A stretch of 64,000 nt of DNA from an uncultured Christensenellaceae bacterium (GTDB lineage: Bacteria; Bacillota; Clostridia; Christensenellales; Borkfalkiaceae), in the NCBI GenBank assembly GCA_910587005.1, contig CAJULB010000006.1, positions 39,261 to 103,260 of the forward strand, read 5' to 3'. Both the position numbers and the translations under genes were made by a program. Below, in pieces: positions 25,519 through 34,508 of the stretch. Each line of letters begins with the position of its first letter. Within the stretch, counting starts at the first letter, position 1. The notes under the pieces were generated by a model that was not told the DNA's origin, made no database searches, and saw nothing but the letters and a program-made list of their open reading frames with translations.

Positions 25519-25854
25519 TTATATTACGGAGTTTTCGGGGAAATTAACGTCCTGAATGTGAACGTCCACCTTTGCAACCTTGTAGTTGGTCATCGACTCC
25601 ACGTTGTGCTTGATAGCCTGCTGAATTTTGAAAGCCAGCGACGACACGTTATAGGTTATATCTATTTTAACGCTTATGTCGGCGTTTATGCCGGGCTTTT
25701 CGAAATTCAGTTTAATGCCTTTATTTTTGGTAGATAAAAGCGAAACTCCTTCAACTTCGCCGATAGCAACGGCAACTATATCGCTGACAATGTTGGCGTT
25801 ATAGGTTATTTTGCCCTTCTGCGTAGCCGTGGGGTTATGCCTCATGTGTGCCAT
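25519..25854 (-). CDS. Asp23/Gls24 family envelope stress protein
   Basis: A 111-residue protein of the Asp23 family (YqhY-like). The core GKITYNANIVSDIVAVAIGEVEGV and the closing VDVHIQDVNFPEN are typical. In Bacillus the relative yqhY sits between accC and nusB and affects acetyl-CoA carboxylase. Here it also precedes nusB, and acc genes are not present. It has its own promoter at 25909-25937. Confidence 0.88.
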   Translation of the reverse strand: MAHMRHNPTATQKGKITYNANIVSDIVAVAIGEVEGVSLLSTKNKGIKLNFEKPGINADISVKIDITYNVSSLAFKIQQAIKHNVESMTNYKVAKVDVHIQDVNFPENSVI

Positions 25855-25908
25855 AAAATTTTCTCCTTTAAGCAGCGTTACACAAAAATTTTATATAACG
25901 TTGCTATC

Positions 25909-25937
25909 AGTATAACACTTATTTTAATATTTTGCAA
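25909..25937 (-). promoter_or_regulatory. Sigma-A-type promoter for the asp23-like gene
   Basis: Minus-strand -35 TTGCAA (25932-25937), 17-bp spacer and -10 TATACT (25909-25914). The ATG follows 55 bp later, after a TCCTTT-complement ribosome site (AAAGGAGAAAA). Confidence 0.7.
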
Positions 25938-25960
25938 CATTTAAGCCCGATTTATGTAAA

Positions 25961-26443
25961 TCAAACTTGCGAATAAACGGGCAAAATTATTATGCTTCCG
26001 GGCGCAATGCCTACTTCGTCTTTAAGCATGGTGTAAATTTGCATAGCCGTGTTGTAGTCAAGCTCGTTCGAGTTAATGAAAACATTTACGTTATCCGAAT
26101 TCATTCCGATTGAAACAACCGCGTCCGAAAAACCGCGCGACTTGATAAGCGTTTCAAGCAAAAGCTCTTTTTCCATCATTTCAACTATTTTGAGTTTGAG
26201 GTTTACCGCTTCCTTATACTTATCGCTGTCCTCTTCGTAAAGCGCGAGCACTTTGTCGATTTCAAGAAGTTCTTCCGAGCGCGTGGAAGTTCTTTCCGTT
26301 CTGAAAGACGTGAAGTAGTTGGAAGTAGTAACGGCCTGACCGTTTGCCGATTTGCTTGTTGCCAGCAAAACGTTCAATACCGCGGTTATCGCAAGTAAGA
26401 GCACCAGTGAAGACATAATGATGATTTTTTTCTTCTTAGACAT
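25961..26443 (-). CDS. spoIIIAH: Stage III sporulation protein AH
   Basis: A mother-cell membrane protein that pairs across the septum with forespore SpoIIQ and forms part of the A-Q channel. The 160 residues include an N-terminal membrane helix (8-28) and a C-terminal ring-building domain of the EscJ/PrgK type (about 70-155). It is shorter than the 218 residues of Bacillus. Last gene of the spoIIIA operon, 11 bp after spoIIIAG. Confidence 0.88.
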   Translation of the reverse strand: MSKKKKIIIMSSLVLLLAITAVLNVLLATSKSANGQAVTTSNYFTSFRTERTSTRSEELLEIDKVLALYEEDSDKYKEAVNLKLKIVEMMEKELLLETLIKSRGFSDAVVSIGMNSDNVNVFINSNELDYNTAMQIYTMLKDEVGIAPGSIIILPVYSQV

Positions 26444-26454
26444 AAAAATTCTCC

Positions 26455-26817
26455 TTAAATATTCATTGAATATATAACTATAATATTTTTTTCTACATTA
26501 AGCGCCGTTGAAACGGCGTTCAGAATATCGTTTCTTACGATTATGCTGTTTGCACCCTCGCATACGATTATAACGCCCGTAATTTCCTCTTTGCTTTCGT
26601 TAATCATAACGTTTGTCGCGCCGACTCCCTCAATCGAGCTGAGTATTGCGGTCAGTTTAACCTCGGTTTCGCTTTGCTCGGTTACGGAAGAACCCGAAGT
26701 CGGCTTGCTTTTGTTTCCTTTATTCAGAAAATATATCGTGCCGACCAAAATTATAATGAGTATGACGACTATTATTATTTTTTTGTTGTCGTTAACAAAG
26801 TTAAGTACTTTCCGCAT
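26455..26817 (-). CDS. spoIIIAG: Stage III sporulation protein AG (short form)
   Basis: A 120-residue protein with an N-terminal membrane helix (13-30) followed by a ring-building domain (about 50-118, KLTAILSSIEGVGATNVMI ... GVIIVCEGANSIIVRNDILNAVSTAL). In B. subtilis AG is 229 residues and forms a large ring in the A-Q channel. The insertion that makes its extra beta-ring is missing here. It overlaps spoIIIAF by 17 bp. Confidence 0.85.
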   Translation of the reverse strand: MRKVLNFVNDNKKIIIVVILIIILVGTIYFLNKGNKSKPTSGSSVTEQSETEVKLTAILSSIEGVGATNVMINESKEEITGVIIVCEGANSIIVRNDILNAVSTALNVEKNIIVIYSMNI

Positions 26818-27235
26818 ATACTGTTATATTTATATAATTCAGCTCCTGCAAATATTCATAAATTGCTTTAATTAATTCAGAGTTATTTTCTTTTATTTTA
26901 ACCGCCGCTTCCTTTGCCTTGAATTCCCCGTCCGCGTACTCTACTTTGACCGTGCACTCGCACTCCGTTTCAAACTCGGTTTTAATAAGCTTTTCAAGCT
27001 GGGCGCTCTGGTGGTCGGAATACACGCTTTCAACAAACACATAATCTACGGTGCTATCGGTAGGCCCCTGCGGACTTAATTTGAATAAGCCTGTAATCGG
27101 CTGAATTAACACAAGTATGCACACAAGGCGCATTATAAAGGTTATCGTTTTATTCAGTTTTCCTTCGGGAACGAGCAACGAAATGATTACCGACAGAAAA
27201 ATCGCCGCCGCCGCGCTTAAAAGATAGGTTTTCAT
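26801..27235 (-). CDS. spoIIIAF: Stage III sporulation protein AF
   Basis: A 144-residue protein with two N-terminal membrane helices (about 4-22, 29-48) and a soluble ring-like domain to the C-terminus. Position between AE and AG, with start/stop overlaps on both sides, identifies it. The TFIMRLVCILVLIQPITGLF segment is typical of the family. Confidence 0.85.
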   Translation of the reverse strand: MKTYLLSAAAAIFLSVIISLLVPEGKLNKTITFIMRLVCILVLIQPITGLFKLSPQGPTDSTVDYVFVESVYSDHQSAQLEKLIKTEFETECECTVKVEYADGEFKAKEAAVKIKENNSELIKAIYEYLQELNYINITVYAEST

Positions 27236-28500
27236 ATAAAACTGTTTGCGGAATTGACTATAAGCATTATCAGCAGCGCGTACATAAACGCTACCGTCAA
27301 AAGCCCCGCCACAAAGTATTCCACGTCCTTTGAAAGGTCGGATAAAAGCGAATAAAGCACGCTCTCGCCTATGGGCTGTACTATCGCGCCCACTATTTTA
27401 AGAATTGTGGAAAATGCTACAAGCGCGATAATGGGCTGTATTATTTCCATTAAAAGAAGTATCAGCCCGCACACCCCGACAGAACTTCTTATAAGCAAGC
27501 CCGCCGAAGTAAGCATATCGAAGCCCGATGAAATAAAGTTGCCGACTATGGGAATGGAATTGCCTACAACAAACTTCGTCGCCTTGAAAATTATACCGTC
27601 GAACAGCGACGAAGCTGAGCTTTGCACGGTTATGAAAATGCTGAAAACGGTAATAGTTATGCCTATAACCCACTTTAAAACGCTTTTTATAAGCGCTGTT
27701 ACGCCCGAAAAAGACAGCTGGGTATTGAGTTTTGACATAAAATCGAGCACGACAGCCGCAACCGCCGCGGGGAATACTATACAGCTGACTATTTCAACCG
27801 CGCCGCCCGAAAGAAAGATTGCGGAAGGCTGATATATTGCCGCCGAGCCCGTTCCGCCCGTCAATACGGTAAGCGTCGCCAAAATCGGCGTTATAATTTC
27901 AACCTGACGTTTTACGTTGTTTATACACGCTACGCAGTCGGAAACAATCCCCGCCATCATTGTGGAAAGTATCAGTATAATCAGCGAATAACAGGCTAAA
28001 TGTACAATTTTCGAGGAAGATTTGCCTATTATCGCACCCTCCGCCGCGCTAACCACGGCGGAAAGCAGGGCTATCGCCGTAACCGTGGCGAATGCGGGAA
28101 TCATATTTATGACGTCTTTGAAGATAACGGAAAACAGCTCGTTTAAATATCCGCTGTAATCGGTATTCAGATTGCCGGAAATAAGGTACTCTATTATCTC
28201 TCTTGCCGTGCCGCCGAAGCCGAACAAAAAATTATCATTGTCCTCTTCAAGGAACTTCTGCAATTCGGATAAATCGAGCTTATCGAGCAAGTCGGAAATA
28301 TTCTGATTGAGCTCCGCCCGACCGTCCGTTTCTTCCGCCAAGGCGTAAACGCCGCCGCTCACTGCAAGCATTACCGCAAGCACGGCGAGAACGGCAATTA
28401 TTAAAATTTTTATTAAGTTGCGTTTATTAAAGCGACTATTATTTTGTACGTCCCCGAAAGTATGGGGATAGCCGTAACGAACAGTATAATTTTTCCGCAT
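27232..28500 (-). CDS. spoIIIAE: Stage III sporulation protein AE
   Basis: A large polytopic channel component (422 residues in this ORF) with a signal segment near residues 28-55 and about seven further membrane helices. Conserved family stretches include the region around FKDVINMIPAFATVTAIALLSAVV and KWVIGITITVFSIFITVQ. The ORF start lies 88 bp inside spoIIIAD. The first 25 residues are unlike a signal peptide, so the true start may be an alternative codon further in. Confidence 0.87.
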   Translation of the reverse strand: MRKNYTVRYGYPHTFGDVQNNSRFNKRNLIKILIIAVLAVLAVMLAVSGGVYALAEETDGRAELNQNISDLLDKLDLSELQKFLEEDNDNFLFGFGGTAREIIEYLISGNLNTDYSGYLNELFSVIFKDVINMIPAFATVTAIALLSAVVSAAEGAIIGKSSSKIVHLACYSLIILILSTMMAGIVSDCVACINNVKRQVEIITPILATLTVLTGGTGSAAIYQPSAIFLSGGAVEIVSCIVFPAAVAAVVLDFMSKLNTQLSFSGVTALIKSVLKWVIGITITVFSIFITVQSSASSLFDGIIFKATKFVVGNSIPIVGNFISSGFDMLTSAGLLIRSSVGVCGLILLLMEIIQPIIALVAFSTILKIVGAIVQPIGESVLYSLLSDLSKDVEYFVAGLLTVAFMYALLIMLIVNSANSFI

Positions 28501-28805
28501 AATATCAGCTTGTCCGCCACCCCCTCGAAACCCAGCTCCTTTACCGAGCTTGCAGTAAGCTCCACAATAAAACCTATACCTACTATTTTAAAAACGGTAC
28601 GTATTATAGAATTATCTATACCCGTGTTTTCGGTAAAAGATTTTATGAACGCAACGCTTTCCGCAAGATAGTCGAAAGCGTATAAAAAAATGATTATTCC
28701 GCCCGCAGTAAGGCACAGCGGCACAAGCTCGGACTTGTGATTTTTTAAAATGAAAGCGCAAACCGCGGTTATAACCGCGATACTGCAAAGTTTTAAAACA
28801 AGCAT
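28413..28805 (-). CDS. spoIIIAD: Stage III sporulation protein AD
   Basis: A 130-residue hydrophobic protein with about four membrane helices; relatives of AC and AD resemble FliQ/SpaQ-type export subunits. The region TENTGIDNSIIRTVFKIVGIGFIVELTASSVKELGFEGVADKLILCGK is typical of AD. Starts at the base where AC ends. Confidence 0.88.
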   Translation of the reverse strand: MLVLKLCSIAVITAVCAFILKNHKSELVPLCLTAGGIIIFLYAFDYLAESVAFIKSFTENTGIDNSIIRTVFKIVGIGFIVELTASSVKELGFEGVADKLILCGKIILFVTAIPILSGTYKIIVALINAT

Positions 28806-29002
28806 CAGAACATATCGAACAGCTGCCTTATCTGCGAAAACAAATCGGCAATCATTGAAATTACTACCGTGAGAACTATAATCAGCCCCACCAAACTTAC
28901 AAGCGTTGCTATATCGTCCCTGTCGGATTTTTTAAGAACCTGACAAATTATCGTTATTATTATGCCGACCGCGGCAATTTTAAAAATTATGCTTATATCC
29001 AT
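28805..29002 (-). CDS. spoIIIAC: Stage III sporulation protein AC
   Basis: A 65-residue two-helix membrane protein (helices about 3-22 and 35-55) with the family centre IICQVLKKSDRDDIATLVSLVGLI. Length matches SpoIIIAC exactly. It is coupled by a one-base overlap to AD. Confidence 0.9.
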   Translation of the reverse strand: MDISIIFKIAAVGIIITIICQVLKKSDRDDIATLVSLVGLIIVLTVVISMIADLFSQIRQLFDMF

Positions 29003-29034
29003 ATAAATTGATTTAATTCAGCGTTTTCCGCAAG

Positions 29035-29460
29035 TTACGCCAGCAATACCGCCATTAAAACCCCGACCATAAAAAAGACTTTAAGATACAGAGAAGAATA
29101 CCTTTTGTAGTCGGCGGCGCTCTCCTCTTTAAGCTTGGAAAGCTGAGCCTTTCTGCCGTTCAGATAGTCCACCTGCGACTGCGCGTCGCTTTTGCCGAGG
29201 TTGACTATGTATTCCGAAAGCGTTTCTCCGTCCTTACCGCTTAAAACATTTTCCCCCCTGATAACCGCGGGAATATGCTTGTACGGCTCGGCTACCTTTG
29301 CAAGCGGCGCCTTGCTGAATTTTAAATTTAAAAGCAACTGTTCGTTGAACTCGTACAATTCCGCAAAAACCTGCATTCGCTTCTTTTTATTCGCCGAAAA
29401 CAGTACGCCGAGCGCCGTTGTCAGACAAACAATCGCCACAAGAATTAAAGTTTTTATCAT
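29035..29460 (-). CDS. spoIIIAB: Stage III sporulation protein AB
   Basis: A 141-residue protein with N- and C-terminal membrane helices (about 2-20, 120-140) and a helical centre; the type II secretion GspF-like family. The signature LYEFNEQLLLNLKFSKAPL is clear. Its start lies 74 bp inside spoIIIAA, an unusually long overlap, so either AA ends late or AB starts at a later codon. Confidence 0.85.
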   Translation of the reverse strand: MIKTLILVAIVCLTTALGVLFSANKKKRMQVFAELYEFNEQLLLNLKFSKAPLAKVAEPYKHIPAVIRGENVLSGKDGETLSEYIVNLGKSDAQSQVDYLNGRKAQLSKLKEESAADYKRYSSLYLKVFFMVGVLMAVLLA

Positions 29461-30289
29461 ATATTTTTGGACTGCCGCCTACAAGATTCAGTTCCGCAAA
29501 AAACTCAAACGGCATTTTTTTGAGTATTTCCCTATCGGTTACGTGAGAGGAAGCAATTACCGCAATTCCGCACTCGGCGGCGTATTCAACGGCTTTTATA
29601 TCGTCGTTGCCGTAAAGCTCGTCCGTAATAATAACGTCGGGCTTCATTGCCCTGATTGCCGCCGCAACGGTATGAAGCTTATTGAAACACCTTATAACGT
29701 CCGCATTGCCGAGGTCGAACCCCTCGCCGTAGCCGTCCATGGCGGAAATTTCGTTTCTTTCGTCTAAGACAAGCACGTTTATAAGCTTTTCCGTGCTTAA
29801 CCGCCTTGCAATTTCGCGCAACATAGTCGTTTTACCCAAACCGGGGCGGGAATAAATCAAGGTCGGCGCGATTTTGCCGTTGAAAACCGTTTTAAAAAGA
29901 AAATCCGAACAGCCGTTTATTTCGTGCGGAACCCTGATATTCAGCGAGGTTACGGTCTTTACCGTGCTTACGCGTCCGTTTTCGGAAACGTATTCGCCGG
30001 CAATTCCTATTCGTACGCCGTGTTCAACGGTTATAAAACCGTTTTTAATCTGCTCGGTATAGCCGTAAATGCAACCCTCGGTAGCCGAGTTTAGAACGGT
30101 TGCCAAATCGCCGGCAATAATTGCGTTTTTAGGGCTGCCGCTCACGCCAAGACTGTTAAGATACGCGTATTCTCCCTTGTATTCGACAATAACGGGTTTG
30201 TCCCGCCGCAAACGCAATTCCGAAATAAAATTATAATTCAAGTGCGACAGCGCGCTTTTTATCTCCTCCGGAAGAAAGGACAAACTCAT
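29387..30289 (-). CDS. spoIIIAA: Stage III sporulation protein AA (ATPase)
   Basis: A secretion-type ATPase that powers the A-Q feeding channel. Of 300 residues, the Walker A loop is SRPGLGKTT (147-155), followed by ERNEISAM and the Walker B DVIITDELY. The N-terminal half contains ELRLRRDKPV and HGVRIGIAGEYV, both typical. It is the first gene of spoIIIAA-AH. In Bacillus the operon is sigma-E dependent, but I could not identify a convincing sigma-E promoter upstream. Confidence 0.92.
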   Translation of the reverse strand: MSLSFLPEEIKSALSHLNYNFISELRLRRDKPVIVEYKGEYAYLNSLGVSGSPKNAIIAGDLATVLNSATEGCIYGYTEQIKNGFITVEHGVRIGIAGEYVSENGRVSTVKTVTSLNIRVPHEINGCSDFLFKTVFNGKIAPTLIYSRPGLGKTTMLREIARRLSTEKLINVLVLDERNEISAMDGYGEGFDLGNADVIRCFNKLHTVAAAIRAMKPDVIITDELYGNDDIKAVEYAAECGIAVIASSHVTDREILKKMPFEFFAELNLVGGSPKIYDKNFNSCGDCLSDNGARRTVFGE

Positions 30290-30358
30290 AGTTTAGCTTA
30301 TTTATGCGGGCGTAAAAAAAGAACCTGCAACGGACAAATAAATTCAAAACATAAAAAA

Positions 30359-30387
30359 AGCCCTTCCGCCGAAATTGCGGAAAGGCT
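30359..30387 (-). terminator. Rho-independent terminator after the GtrA-like gene
   Basis: An 11-bp stem (30359-30369 with 30377-30387, one G-U pair) is followed on the minus strand by seven Ts. It separates gtrA-like from spoIIIAA. Confidence 0.88.
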
Positions 30388-30401
30388 TAAATGATTTTAA
30401 A

Positions 30402-31031
30402 TTATTTTTCTTTCTTTTTAAACAACTTTAAAATTTTATCGGTCACTTTGGGGTTAAAAACAACAAATTTATCCCAGAAAAACTCGGTAACGAAGTTGAT
30501 AAGCAACGTAATAGCCGTAACGAGTATACCCCAGTTTTTCCCCCAAAGCTCCACAAGCGCGTCGCCGCCGAACGCAAGCGGAACGACAATTATACAGTTA
30601 TAAATTATAACCAAAACCATTGCAAGCGGAATATTGTTAGCCGCTTTAAAGGTAAATTTGCGGTTGAAGGTAAAATTCCATATAACCGACAGCGTTAAAC
30701 CGATTATGTACGCGATATAGTAATACCCGACGAGCCAGCCCGTCCACTCGTGCAAAATCGAGGTTGACAGCAACTGTATAACGCCCGCCGAGGCAGAAAA
30801 TAAAGTAAACTTCAAAAGCTGTATAAACTGCTGTTTTTTTGTAGGTTTCTGCGGTTGAACTTCGGCTTCTGCCGCCGCGTCTGTCGGGGTATCCGTTTGA
30901 ACCTCTTCCGATTGAATTACGTTTTCCGTAACCGCTTCGGTTTGACTTTCCTGCTGCGTGGCTATCGTTTTTTCTGTTTGCGTTTCGGACTGAATATCCG
31001 TTTCGCTCAAAATTTTCTCATTTTCTTCCAT
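30402..31031 (-). CDS. GtrA-like membrane protein with long acidic N-terminal tail
   Basis: Residues about 70-205 form a four-helix GtrA/PF04138-type domain: QLLKFTLFSASAGVIQLLS opens it, FTFNRKFTF ends the second pair, and DKFVVFNPK closes it. Such proteins are thought to flip lipid-linked sugars. The first 65 residues are Glu/Gln/Thr-rich, low in complexity and cytoplasmic by prediction. No glycosyltransferase gene is adjacent, so the sugar partner is unknown. Confidence 0.85.
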   Translation of the reverse strand: MEENEKILSETDIQSETQTEKTIATQQESQTEAVTENVIQSEEVQTDTPTDAAAEAEVQPQKPTKKQQFIQLLKFTLFSASAGVIQLLSTSILHEWTGWLVGYYYIAYIIGLTLSVIWNFTFNRKFTFKAANNIPLAMVLVIIYNCIIVVPLAFGGDALVELWGKNWGILVTAITLLINFVTEFFWDKFVVFNPKVTDKILKLFKKKEK

Positions 31032-31084
31032 AGCTCACCTATAATAAAATAAAACGGAAACGACCGACCGCTCCCGTTCTATTC

Positions 31085-31168
31085 TGGTGCACTCGACAGG
31101 GGTTGAACCTGCATGGAGTTACCACAAGATCCTTAGTCTTGCGCGTCTGCCAATTCCGCCACGAGTGC
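31085..31168 (-). tRNA. tRNA-Leu (anticodon AAG)
   Basis: An 84-nt cloverleaf with GCACTCG/CGAGTGC acceptor stem, encoded CCA, a class II variable arm and T-arm GCAGG-TTCAACC-CCTGT. The anticodon stem CAAGA/TCTTG holds the loop CTAAGGA, giving anticodon AAG, which reads CUU directly or CUN if A34 is changed to inosine. Most bacteria use GAG here. A good promoter lies upstream. Confidence 0.93.
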
Positions 31169-31188
31169 ATTTATTAAAAGCAAGGTAA

Positions 31189-31217
31189 ATTCTATAATAT
31201 TTTATACTTAATGTCAA
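31189..31217 (-). promoter_or_regulatory. Sigma-A promoter for tRNA-Leu
   Basis: Minus-strand -35 TTGACA (31212-31217), 17-bp spacer, -10 TAGAAT (31189-31194), about 20 bp before the mature tRNA 5' end. Confidence 0.8.
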
Positions 31218-31245
31218 GCCAAAATTATTATTAATTTTAAATTTT

Positions 31246-31839
31246 TTATAAAGAATTTATCCTTATTTTTTCAACCGTTTTCAGCGTTTTTTGCCTTAAA
31301 TCAGCTAAATTACCGCTATTATGTATGACATAGTACTGCGCAAAGTCGTTATTATTATAATCAAATTGACTTTTTGCACGCAAAACGGCCTCGTTTAAGC
31401 TGATTTTATCCCTTTTTGCAACGCAGTCTATCCTTTCGTTAAATTCGCGCATAACGACGATTACTCCGTCAAAAAGCTTTTCAAAGCCGTTTTCAAACAG
31501 CAGCGGCACCTCGCAAAAGCAGAGTTTTTCGTTTTTTGCACGCAAAAACAGCTCCTGCATAATCGCCGGGTGGGTTATTTCATTTAATTTTTTGAGCGCG
31601 GAACCGTCTTTAAATACTATTTCGGCAAGTTTTTTTCTGTCAAGCGCACCGTTTGAGGACAAAATACCGCCGAATTCTTCCGTAAGTTTATTTAAAAACT
31701 GCGGGCGCGTACAAAGCTCCTTATAAATTTCGTCGCACGAAAATACGGGCAACCCGATTGATTTTATAATTTCGCAAACGGCGGATTTACCGCTTCCTAT
31801 CCCGCCCGTAACGGCGATTTTTATATTATTTTGCATCAT
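31246..31839 (-). CDS. coaE: Dephospho-CoA kinase
   Basis: Phosphorylates dephospho-CoA, the last step of coenzyme A synthesis. The N-terminal P-loop is IAVTGGIGSGKSAV, followed by SCDEIYKEL, THPAIMQEL and the lid region EVPLLFENGFEKLFDGVIVV. A longer ORF starts inside polA; I choose the MMQNNIK start (31839), although the next codon is also ATG. The start overlaps the polA stop by 14 bp, the usual polA-coaE coupling. Confidence 0.9.
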   Translation of the reverse strand: MMQNNIKIAVTGGIGSGKSAVCEIIKSIGLPVFSCDEIYKELCTRPQFLNKLTEEFGGILSSNGALDRKKLAEIVFKDGSALKKLNEITHPAIMQELFLRAKNEKLCFCEVPLLFENGFEKLFDGVIVVMREFNERIDCVAKRDKISLNEAVLRAKSQFDYNNNDFAQYYVIHNSGNLADLRQKTLKTVEKIRINSL

Positions 31840-34387
31840 ACCAGCTTTTACCCGTGTGTACGTCAACCGTCAGCGGTACTTTCAGTTCCACCGCATTTTC
31901 CATGCACGTTTTCAAAATTTCGGAAGCTTCCGCCGCTTCGTCCTCAGGCGCTTCCAGCAACAACTCGTCGTGGACCTGCAAAATGAGTTTTGTGCGCATA
32001 CCCTTCTTTTTAAGCGCGTCAAACACGTTTATCATTGCAATTTTTATTATATCCGCGCTGGAACCCTGCAAGGGCATATTCATTGCCGCGCGCTCGCCGA
32101 ACTGACGCAAATTGTAATTCGACGAATTAATTTCGGGAATAACGCGTTTCCTGCCGGTCAAAGTCGTTACATAGCCGTGTTCTTTCGCATACTCCACGTT
32201 TGCGGTCATATAATCTTTTACAGCGCTGTAACTTTCGAAATATTTTTCTATATACTGTTTAGCCGTTGCAACCGAAATATTCAGGTTTTTTGAAAGCCCG
32301 AAATCGCTTATGCCGTAAATTATGCCGAAGTTGACCGCCTTTGCCTCTCTGCGCATTTTCAAAGTAACGTTTTCAAGCGGAACGCCGAACACCTGCGAAG
32401 CCGTAATTGCGTGAATGTCCGTACCGGCATTGTAAGCTTCGATAAGCTCCTTGCAACCCGAAAAGTGAGCTAAAAGTCTTAATTCAATCTGCGAATAGTC
32501 CGCGTCGATAAAGACGTTTCCTTCGCGCGCAACGAAAATTTTTCTGAGTTCTCTGCCCTCGTCCTCGCGAATCGGGATATTCTGCAAATTCGGGTTAGAG
32601 CTTGAAAGCCTGCCCGTCGAAGTTTGCGTCTGGTGAAAAGTTGTGTGCACTATTCCCGTTTTTTTGTCTATGAGCGGACGAAAACCTTCTATATACGTTG
32701 AATTCAGCTTTTGATACTGTCTGAATTTCAATATATCGTTTACAAGGGGGTGCTTGTCGGCAAGCTTTTCCAAAACCTCCGCCGCGGTTGAAAACTTGCC
32801 GGTCTTTTTTTTCTTTACTTCGCTTATGCCGAGGTTTTCATACAAAACTTCACCGAGCTGCTGGGGTGAGTTTATATTGAATTCCTTACCGCACCCTTCG
32901 TAAATTTTCATTTTGTATTCTTCTATAAGCTTCTGATATTGCGCGGAAAGCCCGTTCAGCCCGTCCAAACCGACTTTAACGCCCGCTTGTTCCATACTGA
33001 ATAAAACCGTAACAAGCGGTTTTTCGATTTTCTCGTATAACGGCAGAATGTTATCCGCTTTTAACTGATTATAATATTTATTGAAAATTTCATTAACGGC
33101 AAAAGCCGAAAAATTATAATCGTATAGGCAATATTCGCATAAATCTTTAAGATTAAGCCCCGCCGCGTTATAGTCGCAAAGGTATTTTGCAACGGCTAAA
33201 TCTTCAAAACCGCACTTCGCTTCGATATTAAATCCGCTTAAAATATGCAATTGAGATTTATAGTCAAAAGCGATAACCTTGTTTTCGGCGTTGGAATAAA
33301 CTGCTTTCATAATTTCGATAAAATCATCGAAATTGATTACGTCCGAATTTAACAGAGTACTCTGCACGGTAATAACGGAATATTGCTTGCCGCCAACGTA
33401 AATTTCAGCATTATCTTCGCCGAGCACTACGGAAAAAACGTTATTGTTTCTAACGGTCTGTAAAATCAGGTCTGGATTTGTACATATAATTTTTTCGGGA
33501 TAAACCACCTCCGCGCTTGCGGACGCTTCTTCGCCATCCTCGAAAATATCCAGCCCCATAAAGCTTTTAAATTCTAAATCGGCAAAAATACGCTTGACTT
33601 CGCCGTTGAATTTTGCGGGAGCTTTGCAGTCTTCAAGCTTTATATCCAGACTGCAATTTCTGTCAATTGTCGCAAGCTTGTATGAAAGATAGGCAAGCTC
33701 TTTATTGTTGACAAGCTTTTCATGCGTTGCGCCCTTGATTTTGTCGATATTTTCGTAAATTCCGTCAAGCGTGGAATAATTTACAAGCAAATCCGTTGCT
33801 GTTTTTTCACCAACGCCGGGAACGCCGGGGATATTATCCGACTTGTCGCCCTGCAATGCTTTTAAATCAACAATCTGCGAAGGTGAAAGCCCCGTTTCGG
33901 CTTTGAAATTTTCTATACTAAGCCTCAACAAATCGGTAACTCCGCGCTTTGTATAGTAAACGTCTGTGCGCTCGTCAACAAGCTGATAGCTGTCCCTGTC
34001 GCCCGTGTATACATAGCTGTGCACGTCGAATTTGTTGGAAAGCGTGCCGAGAATATCGTCCGCCTCTATCCCCTCCTGCTGACAAATTGTAATATTCATT
34101 GCTTTTAGAAGATTTTTCAGCGGTTCGAGCTGAACGGCGAGTTCTTCGGGCATAGGCTTGCGCGTAGCCTTATATCCTCCGTACATTTTATGACGGAAAG
34201 TCGGCGCCTTCAAATCGAATGCGACAACCATGTATTCGGGTTTCAATTCCTGCAAAATTTTAAACAGAAATTTTGAAAAACCGAAAATAGCGTTCGTGGG
34301 AACGCCGTCGCGGGTTGTAAATACGGGCGTTGCATAAAACGCCCTGTTTAAAAGGCTGTTGCCATCGATTAAAACAAGCTTATCCAT
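31826..34387 (-). CDS. polA: DNA polymerase I
   Basis: An 853-residue repair and Okazaki-fragment polymerase. The 5' nuclease domain (about 1-290, LIDGNSLLNRAFYA, GDKSDNIPGVPGVGEKTA) and the polymerase domain (about 480-853) are intact, with motif A DADYSQIELRLLAHF, motif B KAVNFGIIYG and motif C QVHDELLLEAP. The middle 3'-5' exonuclease domain lacks the expected metal-binding DxE signature, so proofreading is probably lost, as in many Bacillota PolA proteins. Confidence 0.96.
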   Translation of the reverse strand: MDKLVLIDGNSLLNRAFYATPVFTTRDGVPTNAIFGFSKFLFKILQELKPEYMVVAFDLKAPTFRHKMYGGYKATRKPMPEELAVQLEPLKNLLKAMNITICQQEGIEADDILGTLSNKFDVHSYVYTGDRDSYQLVDERTDVYYTKRGVTDLLRLSIENFKAETGLSPSQIVDLKALQGDKSDNIPGVPGVGEKTATDLLVNYSTLDGIYENIDKIKGATHEKLVNNKELAYLSYKLATIDRNCSLDIKLEDCKAPAKFNGEVKRIFADLEFKSFMGLDIFEDGEEASASAEVVYPEKIICTNPDLILQTVRNNNVFSVVLGEDNAEIYVGGKQYSVITVQSTLLNSDVINFDDFIEIMKAVYSNAENKVIAFDYKSQLHILSGFNIEAKCGFEDLAVAKYLCDYNAAGLNLKDLCEYCLYDYNFSAFAVNEIFNKYYNQLKADNILPLYEKIEKPLVTVLFSMEQAGVKVGLDGLNGLSAQYQKLIEEYKMKIYEGCGKEFNINSPQQLGEVLYENLGISEVKKKKTGKFSTAAEVLEKLADKHPLVNDILKFRQYQKLNSTYIEGFRPLIDKKTGIVHTTFHQTQTSTGRLSSSNPNLQNIPIREDEGRELRKIFVAREGNVFIDADYSQIELRLLAHFSGCKELIEAYNAGTDIHAITASQVFGVPLENVTLKMRREAKAVNFGIIYGISDFGLSKNLNISVATAKQYIEKYFESYSAVKDYMTANVEYAKEHGYVTTLTGRKRVIPEINSSNYNLRQFGERAAMNMPLQGSSADIIKIAMINVFDALKKKGMRTKLILQVHDELLLEAPEDEAAEASEILKTCMENAVELKVPLTVDVHTGKSWYDAK

Positions 34388-34500
34388 ATCTATAATTTAC
34401 CACTTTTTACAAATAAAATCAACAGTTGCAGTACAATTTGCAGTTAATAAACCTAAGGCGGTTGAATTTTATACAAAATTCAACCGCCTTATACTGTTGT
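34388..34500. other. polA upstream region with a long perfect hairpin
   Basis: Between polA and the mobile elements there is a 17-bp perfect inverted repeat (34454-34470 with 34475-34491) with a 4-nt loop. No T-run follows on either strand, so it is not a standard terminator. No ORF is seen. Confidence 0.6.
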
Positions 34501-34508
34501 TAAAAGAC

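Noticed and set aside
29820..29870. SpoIIIAA Walker A loop starting with Ser instead of Gly
   Set aside because: SpoIIIAA proteins commonly have S/P-rich starts to this loop, so it is not a defect.
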